Shown piece after piece: positions 1 to 14,612 of a DNA stretch of 64,000 nt. The notes under the pieces are model-generated. The model was given only the letters and a program-made list of their open reading frames with translations, ran no database searches and was not told where the DNA came from. Both the position numbers and the translations under genes were made by a program. Within the stretch, counting starts at the first letter, position 1. Each line of letters begins with the position of its first letter. Source of the DNA: Taeniopygia guttata (taxonomy: Eukaryota > Chordata > Aves > Passeriformes > Estrildidae); the NCBI RefSeq assembly GCF_048771995.1, contig NC_133027.1, positions 8,924,001 to 8,988,000 of the forward strand. The letters run 5' to 3'.

Positions 1-3000
1 ACATAGATGACAGAATAGTGAATATACTTACGAGAAGTGGAAGGACTTCAGGCTGGGAGTGGTTATATCAATTTAGACGACAGAAGAATAACTCAGAGAC
101 ATTATTGTATATTAGAGAATCAGGCTAAAATCAATAAGAGAAATTTCTGAAAGGCAACTACAAAGTATATTCAGGAAGGAAAAACAAAAAGTCCCTTAAA
201 AACGGAAAACAAAAGGAGAGAAATATAAAAAATGGAAGTTAACTATAAAATGTATATGAGCTAAATGTACAATCTTATAAGAAACACAATATTATTCTAA
301 TGTGTATTAATTTCAGAGTTGTGTGAGGAGTTACAAATGTAGTTATTTAATTATTTTCAAACTACTGAGGTCTCTGATGCAGTTAGAGTGTGTGGAATTT
401 GCACTACTCATTAACAAGCAGGCTAGAAAACACTGTAGAGTCTAAAAGAGATCAACAAAGACAACAAAAGATCACAAAAAAAGATAAACTGTCAAGAAAA
501 GATGAAAAAAAAACCCCATTTAGTCCAGAAAATCAGGAGATGTAAACTGTATTCAAATCTGAAACAAATACAGGCTCACACAAGCATAAAAAGGGTTTCC
601 AAGTCTCAAAAAAATTTAATTTCATCTATTTATTTCTTTTAATATGTATGTAAATCCAAGGTTTTTTACAAGTTTGTGATGAATCAAAAGTTATCCTGAC
701 TGTGAATTTGATTATATTTGTGAGCTTTACTTCTTGCTTTCAGGGTCTTTGGCTTCAGGGCACATCTTCCATTATTGTCTGCTCTGGGGCTTGGGGTCCA
801 TGACTTTGAGCATCCCTAGGACAGCCCCATTACTCCTGCATTCCCCAGGGCTATAGCTGCCTTGGGTCACATCATCCAAATCCTTCTCAGCAGTGGGAAG
901 CCTTGATAACAGGGAAATTAATATAAAAACTGTTATTATGTTTTTCCATGCTGAAATTAGTTTTATATAACAGTTAATTACTACTTCTTGTATTAATTTG
1001 CAAATAACATTTTCCCCTCCCACAGGAAGAGCAGGAAAAGGAGCAAGCACAAACATTAGGATCAGCATCTCTCAGTACGTGCTGGGTAGAATATAACAAT
1101 GGTGTTATGCTGCCAAAGCTAACCCAGGTGCAGATTTTATAAAGGGGAGCTTGGAGGGGAAGGGGGATGGCAATCTCATTTTTTCCAGGAGTTCTTGAGT
1201 GCAGTGTGGGTGTTTGGGGTGGGGAACAGTCACTGCTGTGTAACTTCACGGTCAATTGTGCACTGCCTCTTCTAACTCACAAGTCAAATTAAATCTGTTG
1301 TGAAAAAGGAATGGAAAGATATCTTTGAGGAAAACAAAGATGTTATATCCTACACCTGCAGGAAATATATCCTTCAGGGACATAATTCCCCAGCTTCAAG
1401 AATTTAAGAGCAAGCCCTGTGTATCAGCAATGTGTGGTTTAGATGGAGCCCTGCTCATTTAATAACATTTTCCTAGCCTTAGGGGAAAGTGTTTAAAAAT
1501 CTTTGAGTATATGGATGTTTGCAAAGAGGCAAGATCCATGCACAAGGCATATTTTAAACACAGCTGAGGGCTGTACTCCTGTGATCTGTGACTGCATCTG
1601 CAGCTGTGGTACATCCCTCCATGCCACACTGGTGAGGAGAGAATGCAGGCCACGTCAGGCAAATTTTTGTAGCCTCAGACCCCTCATCCTCTGTTACACT
1701 GCTGGAATTTATGGCTGAATCAAGCCTCTATAGTGTGAAATGCTAATGTAACCCAAATACATGAGCTATAATCCATAGCCTGGAGGAAGGTCTCTTATCC
1801 TTACGTCTGGGAGTGTGCTACTTTTGTGGTGCAGAGTTGATTTTGCTAGTAAAAGAAGGCAGCTCCTGCCTCCACTCATAGGTGTATATTGCATGCATGC
1901 TATTCTGCTGAATGTTATATACCCTGGGGTTTCTCTGGGTTTTAAAAAATAAGGGGATGAGGACAATGCTACAAGGTGATACTTGATATAATGAAAATCT
2001 AGCAGACTTTGGTGATGTTAAAAGAAACTGAATGAGAAATTGTTTTGACTGAAATAGACATGAACAGTCTTATAAGTCTAAAAGATTAGAGGATTTATTA
2101 CAGTCTCAAGAAACTGATAGATGTGGCTTCTGTTCTGGCCACCTGCTGTTTCCTTACTGAAGTGAGATCCAGTTTAGTTTTATTTCAAATTATAATTATG
2201 GCAGAACTGGTTTAGCTTTTAAAGTCTAAACTTTGCGAATCATAATGCTGAGATTCTTGTGTAAGTTCAGTCACAGTTCTGCACAAAAGAGCACATAAGC
2301 AAATACATATCAGGTAACTGGCATGTTGCAAAATAATTATTATGTCTGTTTTCTCCTGTAATTTGTATTTATTGAGAAGCAGTGGTTAATCCCAGATAGT
2401 TTTTACCTTCTTAAATAAGGTCAGGGGGAAGGCAGAGGCGAGAGGAATAAAGAAATACATCTATAGATAATTCTATGTTGAGTGAGCTTGTTAAACCAGA
2501 TAATCTGAAGCTAAAGAGTTTCACAGAAGAAAAGAGGAAAGAGCCTTTTCAACTTCCCAAGAGAAGGTAGCAATAAACTGGCTTGATGATCACTGTTGTT
2601 AAATTGAACCCCTTGGGATGCCAGGTAATTTGCTGTTAACGTGAAAGACTTGGTCTTTAGCAAGGCTGTTTGAATGACTGTCTGGAGGTTCCATCTTTAT
2701 AGTCCCAAATTCTCTAGCACCTTTCTTGCAGGGGGATCTATTATGCTGCAACAGTCAGTTGATGAACTGCAGAAAGTTGGAGAAGGCAAAAGGCCATTTT
2801 CACTGCGTGGGCTGGATTCAAAAGCACTAAGAGCAGCAGGCTGCAGGGAGAAGAGATGCTTTACTGTTCATCCCTAGAGTGACAGTGGAGTCACAAAAGG
2901 GATCTTCAGGGAGAGAACATGTATTTAGAGTGCCAGGTAGTTTCTGGAGATATACTCTATTTTTAATAAAATTGCTAATTTGTCAAAATTACAGGAAGTT

Positions 3001-3423
3001 TCTAGAATACCTTCATATTGTGAGAAGTATCTCAACTACTCTCTTAACTCTCCACCTACCAGTAAAACCTATTTTTCCCCCAAAAGTCTTTCAGAGTGAC
3101 TTAGTTTCAGAGTTTCTTGGTGTAAAATGTTCATACAGAGGGGTTTTTTCCAATACTTTACTGCTCTCACCTTATACTTTGCAAATGCTGAAACAACCCA
3201 TGAATCACACTGGGTTTTTGCTAATTTTAGGGGACATTTTTCTCCAGAAGAGAAAACTATGTTTTTCTAATAATATTGGTTTCCTCTTGTTGAGGTCACT
3301 TAGTTTTCTTCTCAGTAATTTGGGAATCTCAAGACTTGCCATACCTAAACCCTCTTTCTCAGTCAGGAAAAGAAGGCACCTGCACTCTGATCTAACCAAA
3401 ACTATTGTTTTTCATTCCTGCTG
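1..3423. other. AT-rich non-genic DNA
   Basis: No coding exon or RNA gene is recognisable. The stretch is mostly AT-rich single-copy-looking sequence. Two slightly more GC-rich patches (about 740-890 and 1020-1260, and about 1550-1680) have no family signature I can name; they could be decayed mobile elements. A GTG-initiated open frame begins at 2879 and runs into the next CR1 (see findings). Confidence 0.6.
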
Positions 3424-3578
3424 TCACAGAATATTAGAGTGGCTTGGGTTGGAAGAGACCTTGACGATCACCTGGTTCCAACCCCTCTGGCCAGAGACAG
3501 GGACAGCTCCAGCTGGATCAGGTTGCTCCAAGCCCCAATCCAAGGTGGCCTGGGACAATTCCAGGGCTGGAGTGAGAG
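3424..3578 (-). repeat. CR1 LINE 3'-end fragment
   Basis: Read on the minus strand this is the conserved CR1 3' end: a tail related to the attctatga repeats, preceded by the block that on the + strand reads ggttggaagagacc, then the 'ggttgctccaagcccc' block. About 155 bp, 5'-truncated as is normal for CR1. It has diverged moderately from the usual pattern. Confidence 0.85.
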
Positions 3579-5440
3579 GAGGACAATTCTGTCTTACGTG
3601 CCATGATTTCTGATCTCTGTATTGAGAATATCTATTCAAGAGTTTTACATTTTTATTAAGAATGATGCAATAAGGAGTTTTTTACCTCTTGATTGACAAC
3701 TAATCACTGACCCAAGCAATTGAAGAGAACTACAATTACAATTTAGCAAAGAAAAGTGATGATGTTTTAATGGTTCTTAAATAACATTTGATCTACTGAT
3801 ATAGCAATTGGTGCCAATATTGAATGAACACTTATGAAATATTTCTGTGAGTATGAAATCAAGTAAAATAATTGAATTCTCCATTATCATTTTTTGCTTC
3901 CTTTGTGTTTGCCTTGTGTGAATATTCTATAAAGTGAATTTAATGGCAGCATGCATGTGGTAATAGTCAGTTTAAGCAAATATTGGAGAATATTCTGATC
4001 CTATAAATACTGAAATTGGAGATGCAAATAATAACATTGTATTATGAATATTTTATATTAATTTGGCATGGGTACTCATCCAAATATTTTTTTTCACCAA
4101 AACTTTAGAATTTGTATTACAATCTGGATGAGTAAAAGCTATTTCTCTCAGTCTTTTATAACATGGGAGTTGTATGTTTGTGGAAGACAAAAAAAAATTC
4201 TGCAGAAACAGATGCTGTTGCATCAAAATAGTACCTAAATAGGCACATAATCTAGAAACTGTGCAAGTAATACCCTGCACTTTGCTGTGTGTCAGCATGC
4301 TGGGTCATTCTTTATGCAATCAGCCAATCCCACTCTGACCTGAAAAGTCATAAAAATCTGCAGAGTGATCAGACACTGTTACACCATTCAGGTCTACTAC
4401 GGAACAGCAGTGCCAGGCATTTTTAAGTCTGGTTTTGGTTTGGTTGTTTGTTTATTTTCTTCAACAAGATATGCATGAGTACCTGGAATCTGTGAACTTT
4501 GAAGGATGATAGAAGGCTATGGGAATTACTATGTTATTGCAAATATTGTCCAGGTAGTCAGAAATTATAATTCTGACAAAAAGCCAATATCAAACACTTC
4601 AGGTAAATAGAATGAGAAATCCTCTTACGGACAATTGTGTTATAACCTGGCCAGTCTAAAACTCTTTAATTTAGTGATTGTCTTATATTATGAAATGCCT
4701 TCAATAATCATAAGCAACCATTCCAAAATGGTCAGTTAAAAAATCCTATTTTCTCTTCTGATAATTCAGACATTTATGAGTCTCAATAAAGATTTATAGA
4801 TTGTATTGGAAAAAAGGTATGTTGAAAGTGCTAGTCCCTTTATTATTTTTCACTAGGGTGCAGGGATTGCAGAGTGCAGGGATGTTTGTTTTTAAAAAAA
4901 ATTATATTTCAAGTTATTAAAAACATGAAATAAATTTCTATTTGCTGTTGATTTTTAATTGAATCTTCTCTTTAAAAAATGCCTTTCAGATTATAAGCTT
5001 TAATTTTTCTTTATCCTTCATCTCCTGTTTAGTTTAAAGTGTGATGGTTTCTTCAACCTTCCCATAGAAATTTTCTGCTATTTTTCTCATCAAATTGTTC
5101 TCATCTCAGAATTATATTAGCATTTTTTTTCATATCATGAAGTAATTTATTGCATATGTGAATCAAGGCTCTTTTTTCACTTTGCTGAGTTTAGGTTAAA
5201 GGTTTCCAGAGGATGGGTAAAATACATTTGCAAAGCACAGATTGTTTGTGGAGTCTCCAGAAATATTCAGTTTTCATAAGCTGTTTGAAGCATAACATTG
5301 CAAGAGAATAATGGGATGCGTGGCTAGCAACTGAAAACTTGAATCAAGTTGTGTCCTGTAATTCTCTTGTTTCTTGCCTTTAGGTTTTGGGAGGTGTGTT
5401 TTTCACTTTGAAGGATCTAGTATCTGGTCTTTAATAACAT

Positions 5441-5469
5441 CTTTGTTTTGTTTTGTTTTGTTTTGTTTC
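5441..5469. repeat. (TTTTG)n microsatellite
   Basis: About five tandem copies of a TTTTG unit are directly visible. Confidence 0.9.
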
Positions 5470-6693
5470 AAGATCTACTGCTCCACCATCTCCTTCTGCA
5501 TTTTATGTATCCAGTTGCCAATACATGTTTTTCAAGTGTCCTTTATAATGTATAAAAGCAGCCAGTTTTGATCATATCCCAGGCAGCTTCCATTATGCGC
5601 AGATTATGGAGAAGAAAAGAGAGAACATAAAGGCACTCACAGTATTATATTAATTACTAGGACGGTAAGAAGTCCATATGCTTAACAGTTTTTACATATG
5701 TTCCTTGGCTATTTGCTCTCCCCTGTGCAAATTTTCTATTAAAGCTGAATTTGTCATTTTTTCAATTTGTTACTGACTGTTGGCAAGAGTTGTTCCTCTT
5801 GTCTGAGGACTGCCAACATAGCTGCTCAGGAAGAAGGACTCCTCTCAGTGCTCTTGAAAGAATGGGGCTGAATACCCTTTACCAAACTTATATATAAAGA
5901 AATATATTATTTATTTCCCAAAGTAATAAATTCCATCCCTCTTTCTTCCTGGTATATTGTCTCTATGCAGTAAAAAGCAATGATATTTATTGAATAGCAG
6001 CAACTTTGAAAGATGTCCTTGCACTCTATAAGCATACACTCTATAAAAACCTTTCTCTCCACCACCTTCTCCTGTAAAAGCCTGGTTACAGGGACAAATG
6101 TTACACAAAATCCTGAAGAATGATCAGCAAACTCACTTCTGCATCTAATGATTTAAATATCTCTGCTCCCACTTAGAGTAATTTCTTGGAAGAGTTATTT
6201 AATAATTTTTATTAATTCTTCTGCTCCAGAGACAAAACAGAGAATGGTGATCTGGCTGCCAGAGTCTCAGGCAAATGGGAAATATCAGTAAGAGTAGCCT
6301 TTGAATGAACATGGATGAAAACATGAGAACTATATTATTTCTACCAGTGTCTCATCTAGCCAGCATCCACCTGTCACTAATTGTATCATACAAATATAAC
6401 AGCATTGGTATTTGTTCAGCTACCCCTAGACAAATTGCCATATCCTAGCTGTGTCTATTCCCCACTAGCTTCAAAAAATGGGCATTTTAGAGAACGCATG
6501 TATGCACGCTGCCCATTTGCTGCAGCTCTTGAGCCACATTAATTCCTGTACACAGCTGAGGGATTGTACCAGACCTTGGAACAAAGCTGTGCCAGGAGAC
6601 TTTCCAGTAATTTACCAGAATGGACAACTGAATTCATGGCCTGTGCCTGGCCCTGTTTTAATCTCATTCTGTTCTAATCTATACTTACTATAA

Positions 6694-6735
6694 ATATATA
6701 TGTATGGATTTATATGTGTGTATATATATGTATAT
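6694..6735. repeat. TA/TG-rich imperfect microsatellite
   Basis: Interrupted runs of tatata, tgtgtg and tatatg over about 40 bp. Low-complexity sequence. Confidence 0.7.
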
Positions 6736-9700
6736 GCACAAATGCATGTTTATGTACACCCAGTATAAGAACTGTGAAACAATGGTCTCTAACAGAGTTG
6801 TAAACCTCATCCTCAGGCTCCATGCCATGGTATCTTCCCTGGCTGAATGAAAGGCAGTGCAAATATGCTGATACATGCTGCAATCACACATCTTCTTACA
6901 GCGTAGCCATACCGTAATAATGAGTGTCAGTTAAGGTCTCGGTTCAGCTCTAATCATTTTGCACTGCTCTGCAGTACAGCGAATGCATTTCATCTGCAAG
7001 TGGAGAGTGCTCCCAGCAGAGGGAAAGTCTCTACTTGTATAGAGTCGGCACAGCTGATTCCCACAAATACCTTGTCAACACTGTGGGATGGACATATACA
7101 GGATGAATAACAGAGAAGAAAGAGAGCCTTTCACCGGTCTCATAAAAATGCTGTAAGTTAGAGAAGCCCTCAAGCTATTTTAAATGAGGTCATACTACTA
7201 CTGTCTTTTTTATCATCCTTTCTGAGTACAGGCCTTGTTTAATTGTACTGCCTTTGAAAATGAAGCCAAACAAACTCTTGTGCATTAATTCTGTCAGTGG
7301 TGTGCTGGGCAGAAATTGAAAGTGGATCTGTGTATTATCTCTTTTGTTGAGGAGAAAAAGGGAGGACAAAATAATTATCCATGCATAAAAATGTCAGGGC
7401 CACCATGGGTCTCTGGTTTTGATGCAGAATTAAAGGCAATAATAGGAGAAGACGCTGAGGTGGCTGAGGGTGCACTGTTTCATTGAAAACAACTCTATGT
7501 GATCTCTACTATTCAGACATATTTTTTTTTTGGAACATTCAAATGAGTTGTCCTACGAACAAAAAGGGGAATTAACTCAGATCTTCTGTAAATTACTGTC
7601 TTACATCCACTCATCTATTCACCACAGAGATTATTACTTTGTCTCTATTTCCCAGGTGCCTATTAATCTTTCAGATATTTCTTTTTTGCACATCTGCATG
7701 TTTAAGCTCCACCTCTTCCATCTGAACTCTCCTTTTGGTAGTGTTCCCTCTAATTCCTGTCAATGATGGAGGTGACATGAACAAGCTTCTTCTGAGTAGC
7801 CCAAGGGCCAGCCAGCCAGGATTAAAGGGATGGTTGATTAGTAGCAGGTCAACCAATGGATGAGCTCTTCCTGACTATTTCCTGGCACTGTGTCACTAAC
7901 TGAGGCTTTTCTCCGTGGCCAAGCCTCTGATTTTACTGAATTTTATTATCCTTCAGCGTTCAATTCCTTTGGAAAATGTTGAATCTGGCTAATGGGTTCA
8001 GAAAATATTAGATGGGTATCGCAGATAGCAGACAAGGCGATTGTGTAAATTTTTTTTCTTTAGGAAACCAGGGTAAATGTGGATTTGCATTTTGTACATT
8101 GCAGTCACAAGACAGCAAGATAGACATTATTATATAACATCAGACTAATTGTCTGTTTTGTCTAGTATCCAGTGGCAGTACTATTTGCTTCAGATGATGT
8201 TGCAAGAAATAGTGTAGTAGGCAATTAGGGATTAACCTCTCCATAACAGAAGTTTCTTAATTCCCATCAGTTAGTGATTAGCTTATGCTCTGAAGCATGA
8301 AGGTTTATATCCCTTATGAATTTTTGTTTAATCTAATATAATTGCAGATGTTCTTGTTATCCATATAGCTGCTTATCCTGTTTTGTTCCTTTTTTTTTTT
8401 TTTTCTTTAGATCCTACTGTGTTCTTGGCCTCAGTGATATCCCATGGTAATAAATATTATGGAAGTAAAATCTCTATTCCCAGTATTGTCCTTTATTTTA
8501 GAATATAATTACAGGGAAGTATATAGAAAATAGGGAAGATGTGCAGATGGGAATATACACTTTGCATATAGCCATTGTTTTCTAAGCAGTGCAATGTGAA
8601 CTCATTCAGTATGCAAATATTGAAATACTAGATTGTTCTCCTTACTACAGAGGGAAGGATTTATCCTGTCCAGCATCAGTATCTGAGTATGCCACCTCAA
8701 ACTCTGTTTTGTAGTGAAAAATATAATTTGGGGAAGAATATACCTGAGTTTGGTAGATGTCCATTGTAAGAAATGATGGAACATACCATGAAAGTATCAC
8801 TTTCCCTCTGTTCAGTATGATACTAATTTTTAAAATTATCTCAGATTTAGATGTTTATAATACAGACATATATTTCTAGTCAAATTAATGATTATGAATG
8901 GTTAAATTCCAAAGTGCAATGTAGGAGCTTGGATATTTCCAGAGGTTCATTTTGCCTAATAAATTCTGGCTCTGTAGGAACCTGTCTCTGCTGACTACAT
9001 GCAGAGCTAGCACAAATTAATTCCTGACTTCATGAAAGCCATCACAGAGACTTTTGCCTTGTCCAATCATGTCCATTTTCCCTATTCTGTATTTCTCAAT
9101 TTATATTTTAAATATGCACATGTGCATTCCTTGTCATAAATGTAAAGTGAGTATTTCCTCAATTGCCAACTTAGTCAGGGCTGCTCACAGAGTCAAGGTA
9201 GCCACCTTGATGTTCTGCCTTCCATTCTGGGAACAGAAGCAGCATATCCCAGGCAATAACTTAAACTTCATTCTGTGGGAGAAACTGAAGGAAAGACAAG
9301 CCAGGCAAATAAAGGTAGAAGTAAGACACCATCACTCCTGACCTCAACAGGCAGCATGATGGAATACTGGTCACAGTATCAGTAACTTTCTGACAATTCT
9401 TCTTTCCCCTGAAAATAGTAAAGTGAGGATGACCCTACAGTAGCATCTCTGGCTTTGAAATTCTGCTAAAAAAGACTTTGAGAACTTAGACTTGTGAACC
9501 TCTGTCATCACAAGTGTCCATTTCTATTTTACCATCTCACCTTTTGCTTTTTTTTATGATCTGAGACACATACTCCACTTTTGATCCTTAATTACAGAGT
9601 GTGAAAATGTAACCTTATGCAAATCTACATGTTTGAGCAGCTTTCAAGTTCAGAAGGAAAAGATGCCAAGGAAGAAAACTTTCCCACTTTGAACAACAGG

Positions 9701-11707
9701 AAAATACTCCCTAAACTCATTCATTAAGGGTTGTGATTTGGTAAAAGATACTAAAGAAAAACCAAAAAAATTACACCAAAAAATACACCAAAAAAATTGA
9801 GGACAGACACTTTAACATTTTTCTATATTCTTACTGACCCCAATCAGATCATTAAGGGCTTTGATGATGACCAGAAATCAGAAAGGACGGTGTGGGAGAT
9901 AATCTTCCAATGCTGGGATCCACTAGACCAACTCAGCTGCTCCCCCTGAGAGCTCCCAGTGATCCCAAGAGGCCCACATTTGGGTCTTTAACACCCAGGG
10001 ATGTCAACAGCAAATTAGAAACCCAGGTGGGGATTAGATGAGCGAATGCCACTGTAGATTTGGGCTGTAAACATTAAAGCGACCCCTGTGCTTTGACTCC
10101 AAGGCAGCCTGAGGCCATCTACTGTGACTTGCTGTCAGCCTGCTCACCTCACACCTGTCCTACCACATCTTAGAATATATAAATACACAGAAATTACAGG
10201 ATGTAATATAATTTGATTGTATTGATCCTGACTGATTTTTCTGTCCCTGAGCAACAAGGAACCAGGATGATTAGAAATCCAGGACATTATCTGGTGAACC
10301 TGGTAGCCTGACTGGCTGTTCTTCATTTCTGCTGGGTCTCAAAACACATAAGCAAGACAGGTGAGAACTGGGACATGGTTTTGTGTTGTGTCTCTCAAAA
10401 GGAGACCTGAACTGACTGATGACTGTTAAAAATACCAAGTTTCTCAAGGTTTTTTTTTTTTCTTTTCTCAAACAATATCATGATCCTGTGGATGGATTCA
10501 GTAGGAGTGGCTCACAGAGGGTAGATTTTTGTTTAAAAGGATTTGCTGAAAGATTGCTTGGATTAAGTATGATTTGTTCTATATTCAGTCAAAGAAAATA
10601 GCTGTTATTTTGCAGTAACATTTAATAAAGGCTTTCTGCAAAATAGTCAATGGTGTTCTATCTCTGTTACAATATTAGTAATGGAAAATGACAACCTGAA
10701 AAATAAGGTAAAACCAAATTGGTTTTGTTTAGAGGAATAATTTTGATTTCCCAGAAAATAATGAGCCCATCACTATATGTTACTTTGCATTTACTTTTGA
10801 ATATGCAAAATAGCAATTTTGTCTGTGTCTGCTTAATTCTGTTTGACAATAACAATATAAATTTGCTATTGTTTATTAGAGATTTTCAGGGAAGGCAGCT
10901 AACTTGTCTTAGATTTGAATTTCAAATACAACCTTTTTAAAAAACATAGGCAGAGATATTAATCTAAAATATTGATAAGAAATTTACATCACAGAATATC
11001 TAATTGTAGTCACAGTTCTCACATTAACAGTCACTTGCTGTTTGCTTTTGGAATTAAAATCACAATGAGCTGGCACTCTCAGGTGTATTTCAGCATATGT
11101 CACTTTTGCATATGAAAGAATAAATGCATAGAGGTATCTGAAAGCAAAACAAAACCAAGCAAAACAGCATCTTTATTTTAGAAATACCTTTCATTGTTCA
11201 CAGGAGTAAGAGCTTCTTGATCATAGAGCCTTTAGACACTTGAATTTGAGCAATTATAGCTAACTTTTATATTCTACCTAATTCAAGCAACATAGCACAG
11301 TTTCATACATCTTGAAGTTTTGATGCAAAAACATATAAAATGGTTCTTTTACAATGACTCACTTAAATACCATTTTGGTGGTGGAAGTGGTGGAGGAAAA
11401 ATAAGAAATACAGACTATTATTTTACCATCTGTAGAGAAGATAATACTTTTTACTTAAATGAATAGGGGGAAGTTGCAGACAAGACAAAGACCTTTTTAA
11501 GAAGTGCTTTGTGGTAGGATAAAAAGCAACAGACAATTTTCTGTGAGGAAATTTCTGCTTGGAACATAGGAAGAAGTCTTTTTTTTTTCCACAATTGAGT
11601 CAAAAGAGGAAAAATATTCCCTGGGAAATTGTGGAATATCCATCCATAGCTAAGCAAGACTTGGAGGAACCTGATTTAGCTCTAAATTTGGATTTACCTT
11701 TGAAGTT

Positions 11708-11772
11708 GGCCTGCTTTGAACAGGAAGTTGGATCACATGACCCCTGAAATCTCTTTCCATCTAAATTAGTCT
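11708..11772 (+). repeat. CR1 LINE 3'-end remnant (old)
   Basis: The order 'ctgctttgaacaggaagttgg', 'atcacatgacccctga', 'tctctttccatctaaatta' matches the CR1 3' end in sense orientation (…gttggactagatgacctc…cccttccaacct…). It is diverged and short, so the 5' limit is uncertain; similarity may begin a few tens of bases upstream. Confidence 0.65.
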
Positions 11773-14612
11773 GAGTTTCTGATTTCAAGTAAATGTAGCC
11801 TGAAAATCAAAATAACAAATTGGAAGAGAACTAAATATTAATAGGAGTTAAAACAAGTGGCATGGGATGTGCAACATAAATTAACACCATGTAAAAAGGG
11901 TCAGTGTTCTCTTCAGTGTCAGCCTCATGCTCGATTTACTGTGGTATTGCATTTTCAAGTGCAGTCTTATGGGAAAATTCCTGAAGTGTAAAATAGATAT
12001 GTTTGGTAAAAAGCTAAGAATAAATTTGCTCTACAGCTCCCTCCTCCCTCTGCACTGCTAAACCCCGTAACCCCTCAAGGTTTCTCTCTCTAGACCACAG
12101 AGACAACTTACAAAGATTTGTGAAAAAAGGGACCATATTTTAAATATTTCTACAGCAAAAAAGTTTCAAATGCAACACAAGATCTTGCAGGCAGCTTCAA
12201 AATGTATTTTATCCAACATTTCAGATATTATGATGAATCTTTCCAGAGCCTCCATAGCAGTTTCTTTTATCATGCAAGCTGATGATGATTTTGACAAATG
12301 ACTTGACATAATTTCCTTTCTCTTTTGAATTATCAGGTTCTGGGGTTTCTTAGAAGGAAAAAGATTTTGATTGTCCTCTTGTCAGTGCATGACAATGGGA
12401 GATGGATGACTAAATATTTATTGAATATACATTATTGTGTACATGTATCATGAATTGTGTTGAGAAGCCTGTTTAATGAACCATATTTCCTAGACATTTT
12501 GAAGCATTTAAAGAAATATGATGACTTCTATTTATTTTGAGATACTAATAAATCATGGTTTCCTCATATATTTTGTAGGATAATATTCTAACTACTGTAA
12601 CTGAAATATATTTAGTGAATCATCTATTATTCCCTTAGGTTTCTTAGGTGATATAAATTCTAGTTTTTTATTGATTAGTGTTAAGTTTGTCAGGTTGTCA
12701 TCTTCCTGGTTATTTTTAAGTATAAGGGAATGGTCAAAAGACCAAACATGCAGCTTTTTAGAGAGGTAAGCCAGAAAAAAAACTCTTCAATAATATTTTA
12801 ATGCCTCAACACAGAGGTGGTTATATATTGATGGCTTTCCAGATCTTTGTTGAACTTTACATTTGGCAGCTGCATGCCTTCTACAAAACCTCCCTATCTC
12901 ATCATTATGTCTGCTTTTTCTCATAACATGAATTGCTCAACATATGTAGGAAGTTCTTCTCAGAGAAATTTGATCATGAAGTAAACCCCCATAGCAAAAA
13001 AAAAAAAAAAAAAATCTTGGCAATATGATTTTACAAGAATAGTATATGAAAAATATTGATTTTGCCCCTTCAACTGATAAGAAAATTGCTGGATGAAGTG
13101 GTAATCAGCACTGCCACCCTTAAGTGCTCAGCTCAAGGAGTGAAACTCATCAGGCTGATGCACTTTCTTTAAGGTCTCTCTGTAAATGGACAAAGGTTAT
13201 TTGAGACAAGCAACACCCACCATGCTGAACAGCAGGAAATGCATGGCACTAAGAAACATAACTGATAAAGGATCAAAGGATACCAGAAACCCTCTCTCTT
13301 GGCATTGGGAGTCCTCAACTAGATGCTCCCATAAAACCCAAAAATGTAAGTGATGTGATCAGTTTGTAAGAACTTCCTCATAAAGAGGATGTGGCAGTTG
13401 TGATTTTTGTTTTTGAGCCACAGTTTACATTGAGTTCTCATCCTGGAAGGTTTGGAATCTACATGGTGGATAAAAGCCATTTGGCTGTGGGGTATTAAAA
13501 AGAATGTATTTCCATTCCTCTCATTAACTGGTCCCACTGTGCAGACAGGAACACAAATGATGGGATCATGGAGAGAAAGAATTGTATCTCCCATATGTTG
13601 ATAATTCATTGACCTGAGGATGAAGGGTTCTAGGTTGTTTATACATTTAATGCCAAAACACTCATGAAAAATGGGACATTTTTCTCTTTCCTGACAACTG
13701 TTTTTTTTTTTCAGAAATGGCTGAAAAACAGATAAAAAACTTATTGTATACTGTGCCTACTGGATCAGAATAAGCAAATCTGCTTCTGGTTAGCTATCAT
13801 ACTACAAGAAGATCAATGCAGGACTATAGCTCAGTAATTATTTCTTCTCTTTGAATCCACATTCCTTTAGCTGATCAATGCATGAAGCTAAAGTCACAGC
13901 TCTGCAAAGAATGACAGATGCATATCAAGAATTTGTAATGTAATCTCTGAAATTCACTCACAGCAGGATATGATTTACCAGGAGCATATTGATTGAGGAA
14001 TAAATGTTACTTTACATTTAAAAGAATACATTTCAATAATGCTGGAGTTTCAACTCCTGGGTTTTGAAGGGTCTTAATTTTATTCAATATAAAAAAAAAT
14101 CGTGTGATTTTATTACATCATGCATACTACCCAGAAAACCTATCAAAGTTTCTTCAGAGGTCTGACACTCCCCATTTTACTTGTAGTTTGAGGCAAATAC
14201 AGTTACTGGCAGGGACTTTTTAATTCTTTGAAAACTGCTTTTTTGGGAACAGAACCTTCACTGCTTTTAACCACCACAGATCTATAGATCAAAGGCAAAG
14301 AAGCCAATTTGCCAATTAACACTACCTAAGGTCTCAGATGAGAGTGGTGCCTTTTTCACAGAGCTCATCCCACAGGAGCACAGGACACACCATGCCCTGC
14401 TGAAATTAGAGAACCATGTCAGAAAGGTGTTGTGTTAAACGGCAATGAGAATTTGTCTTGGAGCTCATTAATGAATTCTTCCTTCAGTACACTGACCCAT
14501 TTCATATGTTTCTTGCAATTTTTTTTTTTTTCTCTTTTAAAGTAATGCAATATGCTTCTCCTTAGACAGTCCAAGGTTAACAGTATTCCTTATAGTCTCA
14601 TAATATTTTGCT
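11773..14612. other. AT-rich non-genic DNA
   Basis: No supported gene. It contains a poly(A) tract at 12996-13014. The patch around 13085-13320 is more GC-balanced, but I cannot assign it to a family. Confidence 0.55.
12996..13014. repeat. Poly(A) tract
   Basis: An uninterrupted run of 19 A. The sequence upstream has no recognisable retrogene or SINE body. Confidence 0.9.

Larger units (their letters stand above)
3579..11707. other. AT-rich non-genic DNA
   Basis: No supported gene. It contains a TTTTG run at 5441-5469, a TA/TG-rich patch near 6694-6735 and short poly(T) runs (for example 8390-8404). The open frames are short and show no domain. The moderately GC-balanced pieces around 6900-7110, 7780-7960 and 9880-10140 are unassigned. 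Confidence 0.55.
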
